DNA of 23,944 nt from DATJPY01 sp035506135 (GCA_035506135.1 DATJPY010000126.1:1-23944); one strand, 5' to 3'. Shown: positions 14,622 through 22,979, counted from the first letter of the stretch. Program-made: numbers and translations. Notes: generated from the letters alone by a model not told the origin.

Positions 14622-17269
14622 GCGTCGAGGTCCTCGAGCAGGGCGACGGGGAAGTCGGCCAGGAGCTCGGCGACGAGGCGGCGGCCGGGCGCCTGCCGCC
14701 GCAGCGAGAGCACGTCGCGCCAGCACCCGGGCGGCAGGTCGATCCACGTCTCACCGAAGCCGCCCGCCCGCTCGAGCCCGATCACGAGGCGCGGCGCGAG
14801 CGCGACGGCGCGGCCCGCGCGCGAGAACGCGACGACGTGCCGGGCGCAGTCGCCGCGCGCGTCGAGCGGCTCGTAGTCTCCCGCCGGTCCGAACCACTCG
14901 GGCCGGCGGCGTCGCAGGTCGAGCGCCTGGCGGATCAGCCAGAGCTTGGGCAGCCCCTCGTTGGCGCGCGCGCGGACCGACGCGAGATCGAGGGCATCGA
15001 GCTCCGCGAGCAGCGCCCGGCGCCGCGCGAAGTCGACCGGCCGCCGGTTGTCCGGGTCGACCAGGTTGGACTCCCAGAGCTCGCACCCCTGGTAGAGATC
15101 GGGGACGCCCGGCGCGGCGAGCTTCACGAGGGTCTGCGCCAGCGAGTTGACGCGGCCCGGCGCGACGAGCTGCGCCGCGAAGCGGTCGACCTCGGCGAGG
15201 AACGAGGCGTCGTACAGCGCGCCCTCGACGAAGTGGTGCAGCGCGGCCTCGTACCGGTCGCAGGGATCGGTCCACGAGGTGTGCTGCTTCGCCTCGCGCG
15301 CCGCCTTCTCCAGATACGCGTGCACGCGGCTCGGCGGAATCGGCCAGGCGCCGAGGAGGGTCTGGTAGAAGAGCAGTTCGATGCCACGGTCGGGCAGATC
15401 GCCGCTGCGATGGCGCGCGTTGGCCGAGGACCAGCGGCGCACCGCCTCGGCGAACGCCTCCGGAATCTCGGAGAGCAGGTGGAGGCGCGCGCGCACGTCC
15501 TCGCCGCGCTTGCAGTCGTGGGTGGAGGTGGCGACCAGCGCCGTCGGCCAGCATCGCTGCGCCTCGCTCGAGGCGGCATGGAACGCGGCGGGCGCGGTGC
15601 CGAACCGGTCCGGGTCGCCTCCCACCTCGTTCAGCGACACGAGCCGGTGATACCCGTAGAAGGCCGTGTCCTCGACGCCCTTCGCCTGCGCCGGTCCGGT
15701 GAGCTGTTGGAAGCGCAGCAGCACCTCGTCCTCGAGTTCCCCGCGCAGGCGCCGCAGCAGGATGGCCTCGAGGAAGTCGAAGAGCTCGGCGTCGAGATCG
15801 GGCCGCGCGTCGCGCGCCGCGCGGAGCGCGGAGCGGATCGCCGCGACGTCCTCCTCGCGCAGCAGGCTTCCGTCGGTGCGCACGTAGCTTCGGTACACCG
15901 GGAAGTGGACGATGCAGTCCCGCAGCGCCTCGTGCAGCTCATGGCGGGTGAAGTCCCGATAGCGGCGGTGCCGCTCGCACACCGAGAGCGTGAGCATCGT
16001 CAGCCGGTTGAGATCGGCGGCGAGGCCCTTGCGCAGCACCAGGTCCTTCTTCTCGCGCGCGATCGCCGCGAAGTCGCGCGGCTCGCCCGCGAAGGACGCG
16101 AACAGATCGCCGAGCGCCTTCTCGCCCGCCGGGTCCACGAAGAGGCCGCCGACCCGGTTCAGGAAGTCGTATCCGGTGGTGCCCGCGACCGGCCAGTCCG
16201 GCAGCCGCTCGCCGGGCGAGAGGACCTTCTCCACCGAGATCCAGCTCTCCGGCAGCGCCGCGCGCAGGCGCTCCAGGTAGCGAGTGGGATCGCGGAGCCC
16301 ATCGATGTGGTCGACGCGGATGCCGTCCTCGGCGCCGGCCCGGCGGCGCTCGAGCAGCCAGTGGTGCGTGGCCTCGAACACGACGGGATCCTCGACCCGC
16401 AGGCCGGCCAGATGATCGACGTCGAAGAAGCGCCGGTAGCCGAGGTCGCGCTCGCCCGCGCGCCAGCGCGCCACGCGCCAGTTCTGGCGCTCGAGCAGCT
16501 CGTGGAGCGCGTCGGCGTCGGCGTTCAGCCGGGCCACGCTCTCGTCCACCGCGGCGGCCGCGTCGGGCCGGGTCGCGAGGAAGCCCGCCAGCGCGCGGCG
16601 GAGCACCTCCTTGTCGCGGTGGCGGCGGGCCACGCTGGCGTAGTCGGTCGCCGTCGCGAGCGGCAGGCGACCGAACGCGTCGGCCAGGAACGCGAGCTCC
16701 TGCGACCCGCAGCGATCCGCTGCGCTCCGCAGCAGGTCGTCGAGCGAGCGCGGCGCCACCGGCAGCTCGTGATCCCGCCAGCGCACCCGGAAGGATCCGC
16801 GGTCGCGCACCAGGAGGAGCTCGCCCTTTTCGAGCGCGCGCCCGTAGTGATCGTCGAGGATCGGCACCAGCACGAGGTTTCGCAGCCGCGACTCGGGCGG
16901 GTCCCAGTCGACGTCGAAGAACGCGGCGAAGCGGCTGCACGGTCCGTTCTCGAGCACGTCCCACCACCACGCGTTATCGCGTCCGACGGCCATGTGGTTC
17001 GGGACGACGTCCAGGACGAGGCCGAGGCCGTGCTCGGCGAGACGATCGCCGAGGCGCTGCAGGGCCTCCTCGCCGCCGAGGTCGCGATCGATCCGCCGGT
17101 GGTCGACGACGTCGTAGCCGTGGGCGCTGCCGCGCTCGGCCTGCAGCAGCGGCGAGGTGTATAGATGGCTCACGCCGAGCGCTGCGAGGTAGTCGGCGAG
17201 GGCGGCGGCCTGGTCGAGATCGAAGCCGCCGCGGAGCTGCAGCCGATAGGTCGCGCGAGGGGCGTTCAC
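14618..17269 (-). CDS. treY: Malto-oligosyltrehalose synthase
   Basis: GH13 intramolecular transglucosidase that turns the reducing-end alpha-1,4 linkage of maltodextrins into an alpha,alpha-1,1 (trehalose) linkage. The 883-residue length is within the family range. Motifs: ATYRLQL at the N-terminus (6-12), SHLYTSPLLQAERGSAHGYDV (34-54), LDVVPNHMAV (86-95), GIRVDHIDGLRDP (316-328) with nucleophile Asp320, WISVEKVL (343-350) with acid Glu347, and STHDCKRGED (582-591) with Asp585. Most homologues I know have Thr instead of Cys586 after that Asp. GDYEPL and the C-terminal beta domain follow. GTG 17269 overlaps the treX stop as GTGA; the frame upstream is only antiphase treX sequence. It works directly with TreX upstream and TreZ downstream. 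Confidence 0.95.
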   Translation of the reverse strand: MNAPRATYRLQLRGGFDLDQAAALADYLAALGVSHLYTSPLLQAERGSAHGYDVVDHRRIDRDLGGEEALQRLGDRLAEHGLGLVLDVVPNHMAVGRDNAWWWDVLENGPCSRFAAFFDVDWDPPESRLRNLVLVPILDDHYGRALEKGELLLVRDRGSFRVRWRDHELPVAPRSLDDLLRSAADRCGSQELAFLADAFGRLPLATATDYASVARRHRDKEVLRRALAGFLATRPDAAAAVDESVARLNADADALHELLERQNWRVARWRAGERDLGYRRFFDVDHLAGLRVEDPVVFEATHHWLLERRRAGAEDGIRVDHIDGLRDPTRYLERLRAALPESWISVEKVLSPGERLPDWPVAGTTGYDFLNRVGGLFVDPAGEKALGDLFASFAGEPRDFAAIAREKKDLVLRKGLAADLNRLTMLTLSVCERHRRYRDFTRHELHEALRDCIVHFPVYRSYVRTDGSLLREEDVAAIRSALRAARDARPDLDAELFDFLEAILLRRLRGELEDEVLLRFQQLTGPAQAKGVEDTAFYGYHRLVSLNEVGGDPDRFGTAPAAFHAASSEAQRCWPTALVATSTHDCKRGEDVRARLHLLSEIPEAFAEAVRRWSSANARHRSGDLPDRGIELLFYQTLLGAWPIPPSRVHAYLEKAAREAKQHTSWTDPCDRYEAALHHFVEGALYDASFLAEVDRFAAQLVAPGRVNSLAQTLVKLAAPGVPDLYQGCELWESNLVDPDNRRPVDFARRRALLAELDALDLASVRARANEGLPKLWLIRQALDLRRRRPEWFGPAGDYEPLDARGDCARHVVAFSRAGRAVALAPRLVIGLERAGGFGETWIDLPPGCWRDVLSLRRQAPGRRLVAELLADFPVALLEDLDA

Positions 17270-19416
17270 GCGTCGATCCGCCGGAGCACCAGCAGCGAGC
17301 GGCCCTCCACCTTGAGCTCCGCCTGCGCCTCCGCGCGCCAGGCGCCCGCCTCGGTCGAAGGCGACGCCGTGTCGAGCACGACGCTCCAGCTGGGTGTACC
17401 TGCGGGCGACGCGGGCTCGCTCGGCGGGCCCATGGATGATGCGGCCGAGCCGGCCGGGAGCGGCGGCAGGCGGAAGGAGACCGCATCCGAGTGCGCGTTG
17501 AAGACGAGGTAGAAGCTGGCGCCCCGGATCTCCTCGCCGCGCGGATCGCGCGCGCCGATGGCGTCGCCGTTCAGGAAGACGCCGAGCGACTTGGCGAAGC
17601 CGGTCTTCCAGTCGCTCTCGCGCATCTCGCTTCCGTCGGGGCGGAACCACGCGACGTCCGTCGCTCCGGCCCGGCGACCCTCGAGCCAGCGCCCGCGCCG
17701 GAAGACCGGCTCCTCGGCGCGGAGCCGGATCAGGCGGCGCGTGACGTCGAGCAGCTCGAGGTCGGCCGCCGGCCAGTCGATCCACGAGACCTCGTTGTCC
17801 TGGCAGTACGCGTTGTTGTTGCCGCGCTGCGTGCGGCCGAGCTCGTCGCCGGCGAGCAGCATCGGGATGCCCTGCGACAGGAAGAGCGTCGCGAGCAGGT
17901 TGCGCTGCTGCCGCGCGCGCAGCGCCTCGATCCCCCGGTCGTCGGTGGGACCTTCGGCGCCGCAGTTCCACGATCGATTGTGGTCCTCGCCGTCGCGACC
18001 CTCCTCGCGATTGGCCTCGTTGTGCTTGTGCTCGTAGGAGACGAGGTCGCGAAGCGTGAAGCCGTCGTGCGCCGTGACGAAGTTGATGCTGGCCCACGGC
18101 CGCCGCACCGAGCCGCCGTACAGGTCCGGGCTTCCGGTGAGGCGACAGGCGAAGTCGCCGAGCGCCTCGTCCGCGCCGCGCCAGTAGTCGCGCACGCCGT
18201 CGCGGAAGCGCCCGTTCCACTCCGACCACACGGGAGGGAAGTTCCCCACTTGGTAGCCGCCGTCGCCGAGGTCCCAGGGCTCCGCGATCAGCTTCACCTG
18301 GCTCACGACGGGATCCTGCTGGATCAGATCGAAGAAGGCGGAGAGGCGGTCGACGTCGTGGAGCTCGCGGGCGAGGGCCGCGGCGAGGTCGAAGCGGAAC
18401 CCGTCCACGTGCATCTCGAGCACCCAGTAGCGGAGCGAGTCCATGATGAGCTGCAGCACGTGGGGATGGCGCATGTTGAGGCTGTTGCCGCAGCCCGTGT
18501 AGTCCATGTAGTAGCGGGGATCGTCGGCGACGGTCCGGTAGTACGAGAGGTTGTCGATCCCCTTGAACGACAGCATCGGGCCGAGGTGGTTGCCCTCGGC
18601 GGTGTGGTTGTAGACGACGTCGAGGATCACCTCGATCCCGGCGCCGTGCAGCGCGCGCACCATGCCCTTGAACTCGGCGACCTGCTGGCCGGCGCGGCCG
18701 CCGGCGGCGTACTCGTCGTGCGGTGCGAAGTAGCCGATCGACGAGTAGCCCCAGTAGTTGCGGAGCCCGCGGTCGACGAGGTGCGCGTCGTGCACGAAGT
18801 GGTGCACCGGCAGGAGCTCGACGGCGGTCACGCCGAGCCGCTTCAAATGCTCGATCGCCACCGGATGGGCGAGGCCGGCGTAGGTCCCGCGCAGCGGCTC
18901 CGGGACGTCGGGATGGCGGGCCGTGAGACCCCGCACGTGCGCCTCGTAGAGGACCGTGTCGTGGGCGGGAGTGCGCGGCGGCCGATCGTTGCCCCAGTCG
19001 AAGAACGGATTCACCACGATCGAGCGCGGCACGAAGGGCGCGCTGTCGCTCTCGCTGGGCCGGTCGGGCGCATCGGGCCGATACGGAAGCACGGCCGGGC
19101 TCCAGCGAACTTCGCCCTCGATCGCCTTCGCGTAGGGATCGAGCAGCAGCTTGCTCGGGTTGCAGCGATGCCCGCGCTCGGGTGCCCAGGGTCCGAACAC
19201 GCGGTAGCCGTAGCGCTGGCCCGGCGCGACGCCCGGTGCGTAGCCGTGCCAGCACTGCGCGGTCGTCTCGGGGAGCGCCATCCGCTCGACGGCACCGTTC
19301 TCGTCGAAGAGCCAGAGCTCGACGCGCTCGGCGACCGCCGAGAACAGCGAGAAGTTGGTGCCCGCTCCGTCGTACGTGGCGCCGAGCGGAAACGGTTGAC
19401 CCGGCCAGAGATCCAT
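17266..19416 (-). CDS. treX: Glycogen debranching enzyme (isoamylase type)
   Basis: GH13 alpha-1,6-glucosidase of the GlgX/TreX type that removes branches from glycogen and supplies linear maltodextrins to TreY. It has 716 residues. The N-terminal CBM48 domain starts GQPFPLGATYDGAGTNFSLFS (6-26). The barrel contains ILDVVYNHTAEGN (264-276, region I), HVDGFRFDLAA (336-346) with nucleophile Asp343, VKLIAEPWDLG (374-384) with acid Glu379, and INFVTAHDGFTL (444-455) with Asp451. GDELGRTQRGNNNAYCQDNE is the typical debranching-enzyme loop. ATG 19416 gives the normal N-terminus, although no strong SD is seen; the frame stays open to 19494. It is the first gene of the operon, and the 147-base spacer to the SOD gene carries repeat copy B, the best candidate for its control site. 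The symbol glgX would also be correct. Confidence 0.95.
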   Translation of the reverse strand: MDLWPGQPFPLGATYDGAGTNFSLFSAVAERVELWLFDENGAVERMALPETTAQCWHGYAPGVAPGQRYGYRVFGPWAPERGHRCNPSKLLLDPYAKAIEGEVRWSPAVLPYRPDAPDRPSESDSAPFVPRSIVVNPFFDWGNDRPPRTPAHDTVLYEAHVRGLTARHPDVPEPLRGTYAGLAHPVAIEHLKRLGVTAVELLPVHHFVHDAHLVDRGLRNYWGYSSIGYFAPHDEYAAGGRAGQQVAEFKGMVRALHGAGIEVILDVVYNHTAEGNHLGPMLSFKGIDNLSYYRTVADDPRYYMDYTGCGNSLNMRHPHVLQLIMDSLRYWVLEMHVDGFRFDLAAALARELHDVDRLSAFFDLIQQDPVVSQVKLIAEPWDLGDGGYQVGNFPPVWSEWNGRFRDGVRDYWRGADEALGDFACRLTGSPDLYGGSVRRPWASINFVTAHDGFTLRDLVSYEHKHNEANREEGRDGEDHNRSWNCGAEGPTDDRGIEALRARQQRNLLATLFLSQGIPMLLAGDELGRTQRGNNNAYCQDNEVSWIDWPAADLELLDVTRRLIRLRAEEPVFRRGRWLEGRRAGATDVAWFRPDGSEMRESDWKTGFAKSLGVFLNGDAIGARDPRGEEIRGASFYLVFNAHSDAVSFRLPPLPAGSAASSMGPPSEPASPAGTPSWSVVLDTASPSTEAGAWRAEAQAELKVEGRSLLVLRRIDA

Positions 19417-19519
19417 CGAAGGCTCAGCAAGCAGCTTTCGTGCCGCGAGCGGTTGGTTTGATTTTGCTCTTTGTCGTCGAGGCCGAGCCGGCACTTCGAG
19501 CGGCCGCGCCGAGCTCGCG

Positions 19520-19545
19520 CCGGTGTGCGTTCTACAAACTTCCGG
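19520..19545 (-). promoter_or_regulatory. CCGG-flanked GTTTGTAGAA element, copy B, upstream of treX
   Basis: Read on the minus strand the layout is CCGG, two bases, GTTTGTAGAAC, GCACA, CCGG. It shares the exact ten-base GTTTGTAGAA and both CCGG flanks with copy A at 7148-7171. It lies 103 bases upstream of treX ATG 19416 and 18 bases downstream of the SOD stop. The shared orientation and distance suggest a regulatory site for the tre operon. The remaining spacer shows an A/T-rich patch (19451-19472) but no clear sigma-70 promoter. Confidence 0.45.
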
Positions 19546-19563
19546 GAGATCCTGCGGCGCCGT

Positions 19564-20193
19564 CTAGCGCTCGTCGCCCGCGCAGCGACCGACGACCGGG
19601 GGCCGCGCCGACGCCGCGCTCCAGTTGGCCTCGGCGAACTCCCAGCTCACGAGGCGGTCGAGGCAGACCTCGAGGTACTTCGCGCGTTCGTTGTGGTAGT
19701 CGAGATAGTAGGCGTGCTCCCAGAGGTCGATGCCGAGCAGCGCGATGCCCCCGTAGCGGAGCGGAAGGTCCGCATCGGACGTGGTGGTTACGACGAGATG
19801 TCCGCAATCGGACACGAGCCACAGCCAGCCCGATCCGAAATGACCCTCGCCCGCCGCGAGGAACGTCTTGCGGAACCCGTCGAATCCGTCGAAGGCCTGA
19901 TCCAGGGCCGCGGCGAGCTTGCCCTTCGGCTCGCCCCCGCCCTCCGGGTGGAGCGAGCGCCAGTAGAAGTCGTGATTCCAGACCTGTGCGGCGTTCTCGA
20001 AGACGCGCCCTTCCGAGGCGCAGAGGATCCACTCGAGGCTCTCGGTCGCCTCGGGCTTTCCCTCGAGCAGCCTCTTCAGCTTCTTCAGGTATCCGCCGTG
20101 ATGCTTCTCGTAGTGGAGCGTCACGGTCTCTCGCCCGATGCAGGGCTCGAGCGCGTTCTTCGAGTAGGGGAGCGGCTTGAGTTTGAAGTCCAT
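19564..20193 (-). CDS. sodB: Iron-type superoxide dismutase
   Basis: Cytosolic Fe/Mn-family dismutase converting superoxide to oxygen and hydrogen peroxide. It is 209 residues with no signal peptide. Metal ligands are His27 (LHYEKHHGGY), His74 (AAQVWNHDFYW), Asp156 and His160 (DLWEHAYYLDY). Gln70 in AAQVWNH and the GGGEPKGKL block (85-93) follow the iron-type pattern rather than the manganese-type GGHANH, though cambialistic use cannot be ruled out. ATG 20193 starts the conserved MDFKLKPLPYS; the upstream bases are pyrimidine-rich on the coding strand, so no SD is visible. It is divergent from the DUF3309 gene and lies 147 bases upstream of treX on the same strand. It may therefore be read through into the tre operon, although treX has its own candidate control element. 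The C-terminal roughly 20 residues are non-conserved. Confidence 0.92.
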   Translation of the reverse strand: MDFKLKPLPYSKNALEPCIGRETVTLHYEKHHGGYLKKLKRLLEGKPEATESLEWILCASEGRVFENAAQVWNHDFYWRSLHPEGGGEPKGKLAAALDQAFDGFDGFRKTFLAAGEGHFGSGWLWLVSDCGHLVVTTTSDADLPLRYGGIALLGIDLWEHAYYLDYHNERAKYLEVCLDRLVSWEFAEANWSAASARPPVVGRCAGDER

Positions 20194-20399
20194 GCGGGGG
20201 GAAACGAGCAACCTGCGTGCCAAGCGCGGGCCCCGGCTCCGCAGCCGCAATCCCCGGCGCGCGACGGAGCGCGGCACTCGTTTGCATGTAAGTCCTTCCA
20301 TCGCTTGTAAGGATTGGGGTTGCGGGTCTGCAAGGACCTTCCGGCGTGCGCCGACGGCTGGCACGAGACGTGCTCTTCAGCCACGCGGAGGTACCGAGA
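20194..20399. promoter_or_regulatory. Divergent sodB / DUF3309 control region with repeated TGTAAG
   Basis: This 206-base spacer is less G+C-rich in its middle part. TGTAAG occurs at 20287-20292 and 20306-20311, 19 bases apart, each preceded by GC and one base. A related TGCAAGGA follows at about 20328. AAGTCCTT (20291-20298) is roughly inverted by AAGGACCTT near 20331-20340. The spacing of about two helical turns would suit a dimeric activator or an ECF-type promoter oriented toward DUF3309. No sigma-70 promoter is obvious. Confidence 0.35.
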
Positions 20400-20555
20400 A
20401 TGCTGGGTACGATTCTCCTCATCGTCCTGATCTTCGCATTGCTCGGCATGCTGCCGGCCTGGCCGTACAGCCAGAGCTGGGGGTACGCGCCGAGCGGCAC
20501 GGTCGGTGCCGTGCTGCTGATCGTCGTCCTGCTCGTCCTGCTCGGACGGATCTGA
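20400..20555 (+). CDS. DUF3309 small membrane protein
   Basis: This 51-residue protein consists of two hydrophobic helices (about 2-20 and 32-49) around the loop PAWPYSQSWGYAPSG (19-33), ending LLGRI. The pattern GTILLIVLI..LLGMLPAWPYS..WGYAPSG is that of the DUF3309 family. Members are inner-membrane miniproteins of unknown role that are common in soil proteobacteria. ATG 20400 has GGAGG a few bases upstream; the frame extends to 20346 but the family starts here. It is divergent from sodB and may be the first gene of the plus-strand stress operon, since the PLD-like gene begins about 50 bases later. Confidence 0.88.
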   Translation: MLGTILLIVLIFALLGMLPAWPYSQSWGYAPSGTVGAVLLIVVLLVLLGRI

Positions 20556-20604
20556 CACTCCCGGAGTGGACGGCGTGGGTCAGCCCGCGATGCAGGAACG
20601 CGAG

Positions 20605-22248
20605 ATGCGCCCCGGACTCGCCGCGCCGGGCGTCAACTGCTGGCGCGTCGCGCGCGCGCGGCGCGCCGCATTCCTGATCGACGGCCAGCGCTACTTCGAT
20701 GCGCTGGCCTCGGCGCTCGGGGATGCGAGGAGCTCCGTCTTCATCCTCGGCTGGGACGTGCACAGCCGCGTGCGACTGCGGCCCGAGGCGGAGGATCCGC
20801 TCGAGCTCGGCGAGCTAGTCGATCGCCTCGTGCAGCGGCGCCCTCAGCTCCGCGTCCACATCCTGGACTGGGACTACTCGCTCCTGCTGAGCCCGGCGCG
20901 CGAGCTCATGCCGTGGGTGCGCCTCGACTGGCGCACGCGCGACCGGGTTGCGTTCCGCCTCGACGGCCGGCATCCCGTCGGCGCCTGTCACCATCAGAAG
21001 CTCGTGATCGTGGACGACGCGCTGGCCTTCGTCGGCGGCATCGACCTCACCGCCGGTCGCTGGGATACGTCGGCGCATCTCACGGACGACCCGCGGCGCG
21101 TGAATCCGTGGGGCAACCCGTACCCGCCGTTCCACGACGTGCAGCTCGTCGTCGACGGCGAGGCGGCGCAGGCGCTCGCGGCGCTCGCGCGCGAGCGCTG
21201 GCGACGCGCGACGGGCGCCGCGTCGGACGCGCCGGTCGCCGTGCGCGGCGGCACGCCGCGCGCGCCCTGGCCGGAGTCCGTGACGCCTCAGCTCGAGGAC
21301 GTGGAGGTGGCGATCGCGCGCACCGAGCCCGCCTATGCGGGCCGTTCCGAGATCCGCGAGGTCGAGCGGCTCTACGCCGACGCGATCGGCTCGGCGCGGC
21401 GCTCGATCTACATCGAGAGCCAGTATCTGTCGTCGCGGTCGATCGGGGATGCGCTGTGCGCGAGCCTGGCCGCGCCGGACGGCCCCGAGATCGCCGTGGT
21501 GACGACGCGCGAGTGCACGGGATGGGTCGAGCACGGGACCATGGGCCTGCTCCGCCACCGGCTGGTGCGCCGGCTCCGCGCAGCCGACCGCCACGGCCGC
21601 TTCCGCCTCTACTACCCGCGCCTGCCCGGAGATGCGGCGCGGCTCAACGTCCACAGCAAGCTGATGATCGTCGACGACGAGCTGGCGCGGATCGGCTCGG
21701 CGAACCTGAGCAACCGCTCGATGGGCCTCGACACCGAGTGCGACGTCCAGATCGAGGCGCGAGGCGATGCGGTCGCCGCGAGCGCGATCCGCGGGCTCCG
21801 CGAGCGGCTGCTGGCCGAGCATCTCGGCACCTCGCGCGCGCGCGTGGCGCACACGCTCGCCGAGAGCGGCGGCAGCCTCCTCACCTGCATCGAGCGGCTC
21901 GCGGGTGGAGAGCGCACCCTCGTGCCGCTCGACCCCGAGCTGCCGGCGTGGATCGACCGCTTGGTCCCGCCGAACCTGCTGACCGACCCGGAGCACCCCT
22001 TCGCCTCGATGCGGCTCATCGAGGCGTGGACGCCCGAGTGGCTGCGCGATCCTTACCGGCGTCCGCTGGGACCCGCCGCCGCGGCCCTTGGCGCGCTGCT
22101 CGTCGCCACGAGCGCCGGGGCGATCGCTCGCTTGGTTCCGGGCGTCCTCGCGCTGCTCGGCGGGAGCGCGGTCGGCTTCGTCGGCACGCGCTGGCTCGGG
22201 CGCGAGCGGGAGGGCGCAGCGTGTCGCACGACACCGAGCGGCTCGTGA
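20605..22248 (+). CDS. Phospholipase D-like protein with two HKD motifs and C-terminal membrane segment
   Basis: This 547-residue protein of the PLD superfamily hydrolyses or transfers phosphatidyl groups. HKD motif 1 is H130-Q-K132 in HHQKLVIVDD..FVGGIDLT. Motif 2 is H350-S-K352 in NVHSKLMIVDDELARIGSANLSNRS. IYIESQYLSS (268-277) resembles the IYIENQ block of eukaryotic-type PLDs, and WDTSAHLTDDPRRVNPWGNPYPPFHDVQ (153-180) is the matching inter-motif block. Residues about 488-530 are hydrophobic (Ala/Leu/Gly-rich) and likely anchor it to the membrane; some homologues carry a larger VTT/DedA-type domain there. ATG 20605 is favoured by AGGA eight bases upstream; ATG 20590 and GTG 20566 are alternatives. 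It overlaps the next gene by 28 bases, so coupling is likely. The lipid substrate is unknown. Confidence 0.88.
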   Translation: MRPGLAAPGVNCWRVARARRAAFLIDGQRYFDALASALGDARSSVFILGWDVHSRVRLRPEAEDPLELGELVDRLVQRRPQLRVHILDWDYSLLLSPARELMPWVRLDWRTRDRVAFRLDGRHPVGACHHQKLVIVDDALAFVGGIDLTAGRWDTSAHLTDDPRRVNPWGNPYPPFHDVQLVVDGEAAQALAALARERWRRATGAASDAPVAVRGGTPRAPWPESVTPQLEDVEVAIARTEPAYAGRSEIREVERLYADAIGSARRSIYIESQYLSSRSIGDALCASLAAPDGPEIAVVTTRECTGWVEHGTMGLLRHRLVRRLRAADRHGRFRLYYPRLPGDAARLNVHSKLMIVDDELARIGSANLSNRSMGLDTECDVQIEARGDAVAASAIRGLRERLLAEHLGTSRARVAHTLAESGGSLLTCIERLAGGERTLVPLDPELPAWIDRLVPPNLLTDPEHPFASMRLIEAWTPEWLRDPYRRPLGPAAAALGALLVATSAGAIARLVPGVLALLGGSAVGFVGTRWLGREREGAACRTTPSGS

Positions 22249-22979
22249 TCGCGTCCTACAACGTGCATCGCTGCGTCGGCGCGGACGGGCGGCAGGAGCT
22301 GCAGCGCGTCGCGCGCGTGCTCGCGGAGCTCGGCGCGGACGTGATCGGCCTTCAGGAGGTGGACGACGGCCGCGCGGGAAACGACCAGCTCGCGGGGCTG
22401 GCCCGGCTCAGCGGCTTCGCGTGGCTGCGAGGGCCGACGCTCCAGCCCGGCGCGGGCCTGTTCGGCAACGGCCTCCTGACTCGCCTGCCGGTGCGGAACG
22501 CGCGCCTCATCGACTTGAGCCATCCCGGCTGCGAGCCGCGTGGCGCGATCGATGCCGAGATCGCGTGCAGCCGCGGGTGGATCCGGGTCGTCGTCACGCA
22601 CCTCGGCCTGGGGGCCGACGAGCGGCGCCACCAGAGCGGGCGGCTGCTCGAGCGCATGCGGATGCACGCCGGCTTCGACGTCTCGGTGCTGCTCGGCGAC
22701 TTCAACGAGTGGTGGGCGCCGGCATGGATGCTGCGGCGGATGCATCGCTTCTTCGGAGAGACCCGCGCGGTGCGCAGTTTCCCGGCCAGCGCGCCGATGC
22801 TGGCGCTCGACCGCGTCTGGGTGAAGCCCGCCCCTGCGCTCGCGGAGGTGCGCGCGCACCGCAGCGCGCTCTCGCGCGTCGCCTCCGACCACCTTCCAGT
22901 CCGCGCCGTGATCGAGCTGCCCGGCGCCGGGCTCGGCAACCGAGGAGACCATCATGTCGATTCCCCCGTTCCTGCGTGA
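22221..22979 (+). CDS. Endonuclease/exonuclease/phosphatase (EEP) family hydrolase
   Basis: This 252-residue protein has the full EEP active-site set: Asn14 (ASYNVHRC), Glu46 (GLQEVDD), His127 (VVTHLGLG), Asp160 and Asn162 (LLGDFNEWW), Asp197 (ALDRVWV), and Asp223-His224 (SDHLPV). The family cleaves phosphodiesters in nucleic acids, inositol phosphates or phospholipids. Pairing with a PLD-type gene recalls E. coli ybhP next to clsB (ybhO), so a lipid-head-group role is plausible (inference). GTG 22221 has GGGAGGG six bases upstream and overlaps the PLD-like gene by 28 bases. It has no signal peptide. The final roughly 20 residues are non-conserved and overlap the ferritin-like gene start by 26 bases. 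Confidence 0.88.
   Translation: MSHDTERLVIASYNVHRCVGADGRQELQRVARVLAELGADVIGLQEVDDGRAGNDQLAGLARLSGFAWLRGPTLQPGAGLFGNGLLTRLPVRNARLIDLSHPGCEPRGAIDAEIACSRGWIRVVVTHLGLGADERRHQSGRLLERMRMHAGFDVSVLLGDFNEWWAPAWMLRRMHRFFGETRAVRSFPASAPMLALDRVWVKPAPALAEVRAHRSALSRVASDHLPVRAVIELPGAGLGNRGDHHVDSPVPA

Noticed and set aside
14618..19255. A 1,545-codon minus-strand frame that would fuse treX-region sequence to TreY
   Set aside because: The part upstream of 17269 is Arg/Ala/Pro-rich and out of frame with the well-conserved TreX. TreY begins at GTG 17269 overlapping the TreX stop.
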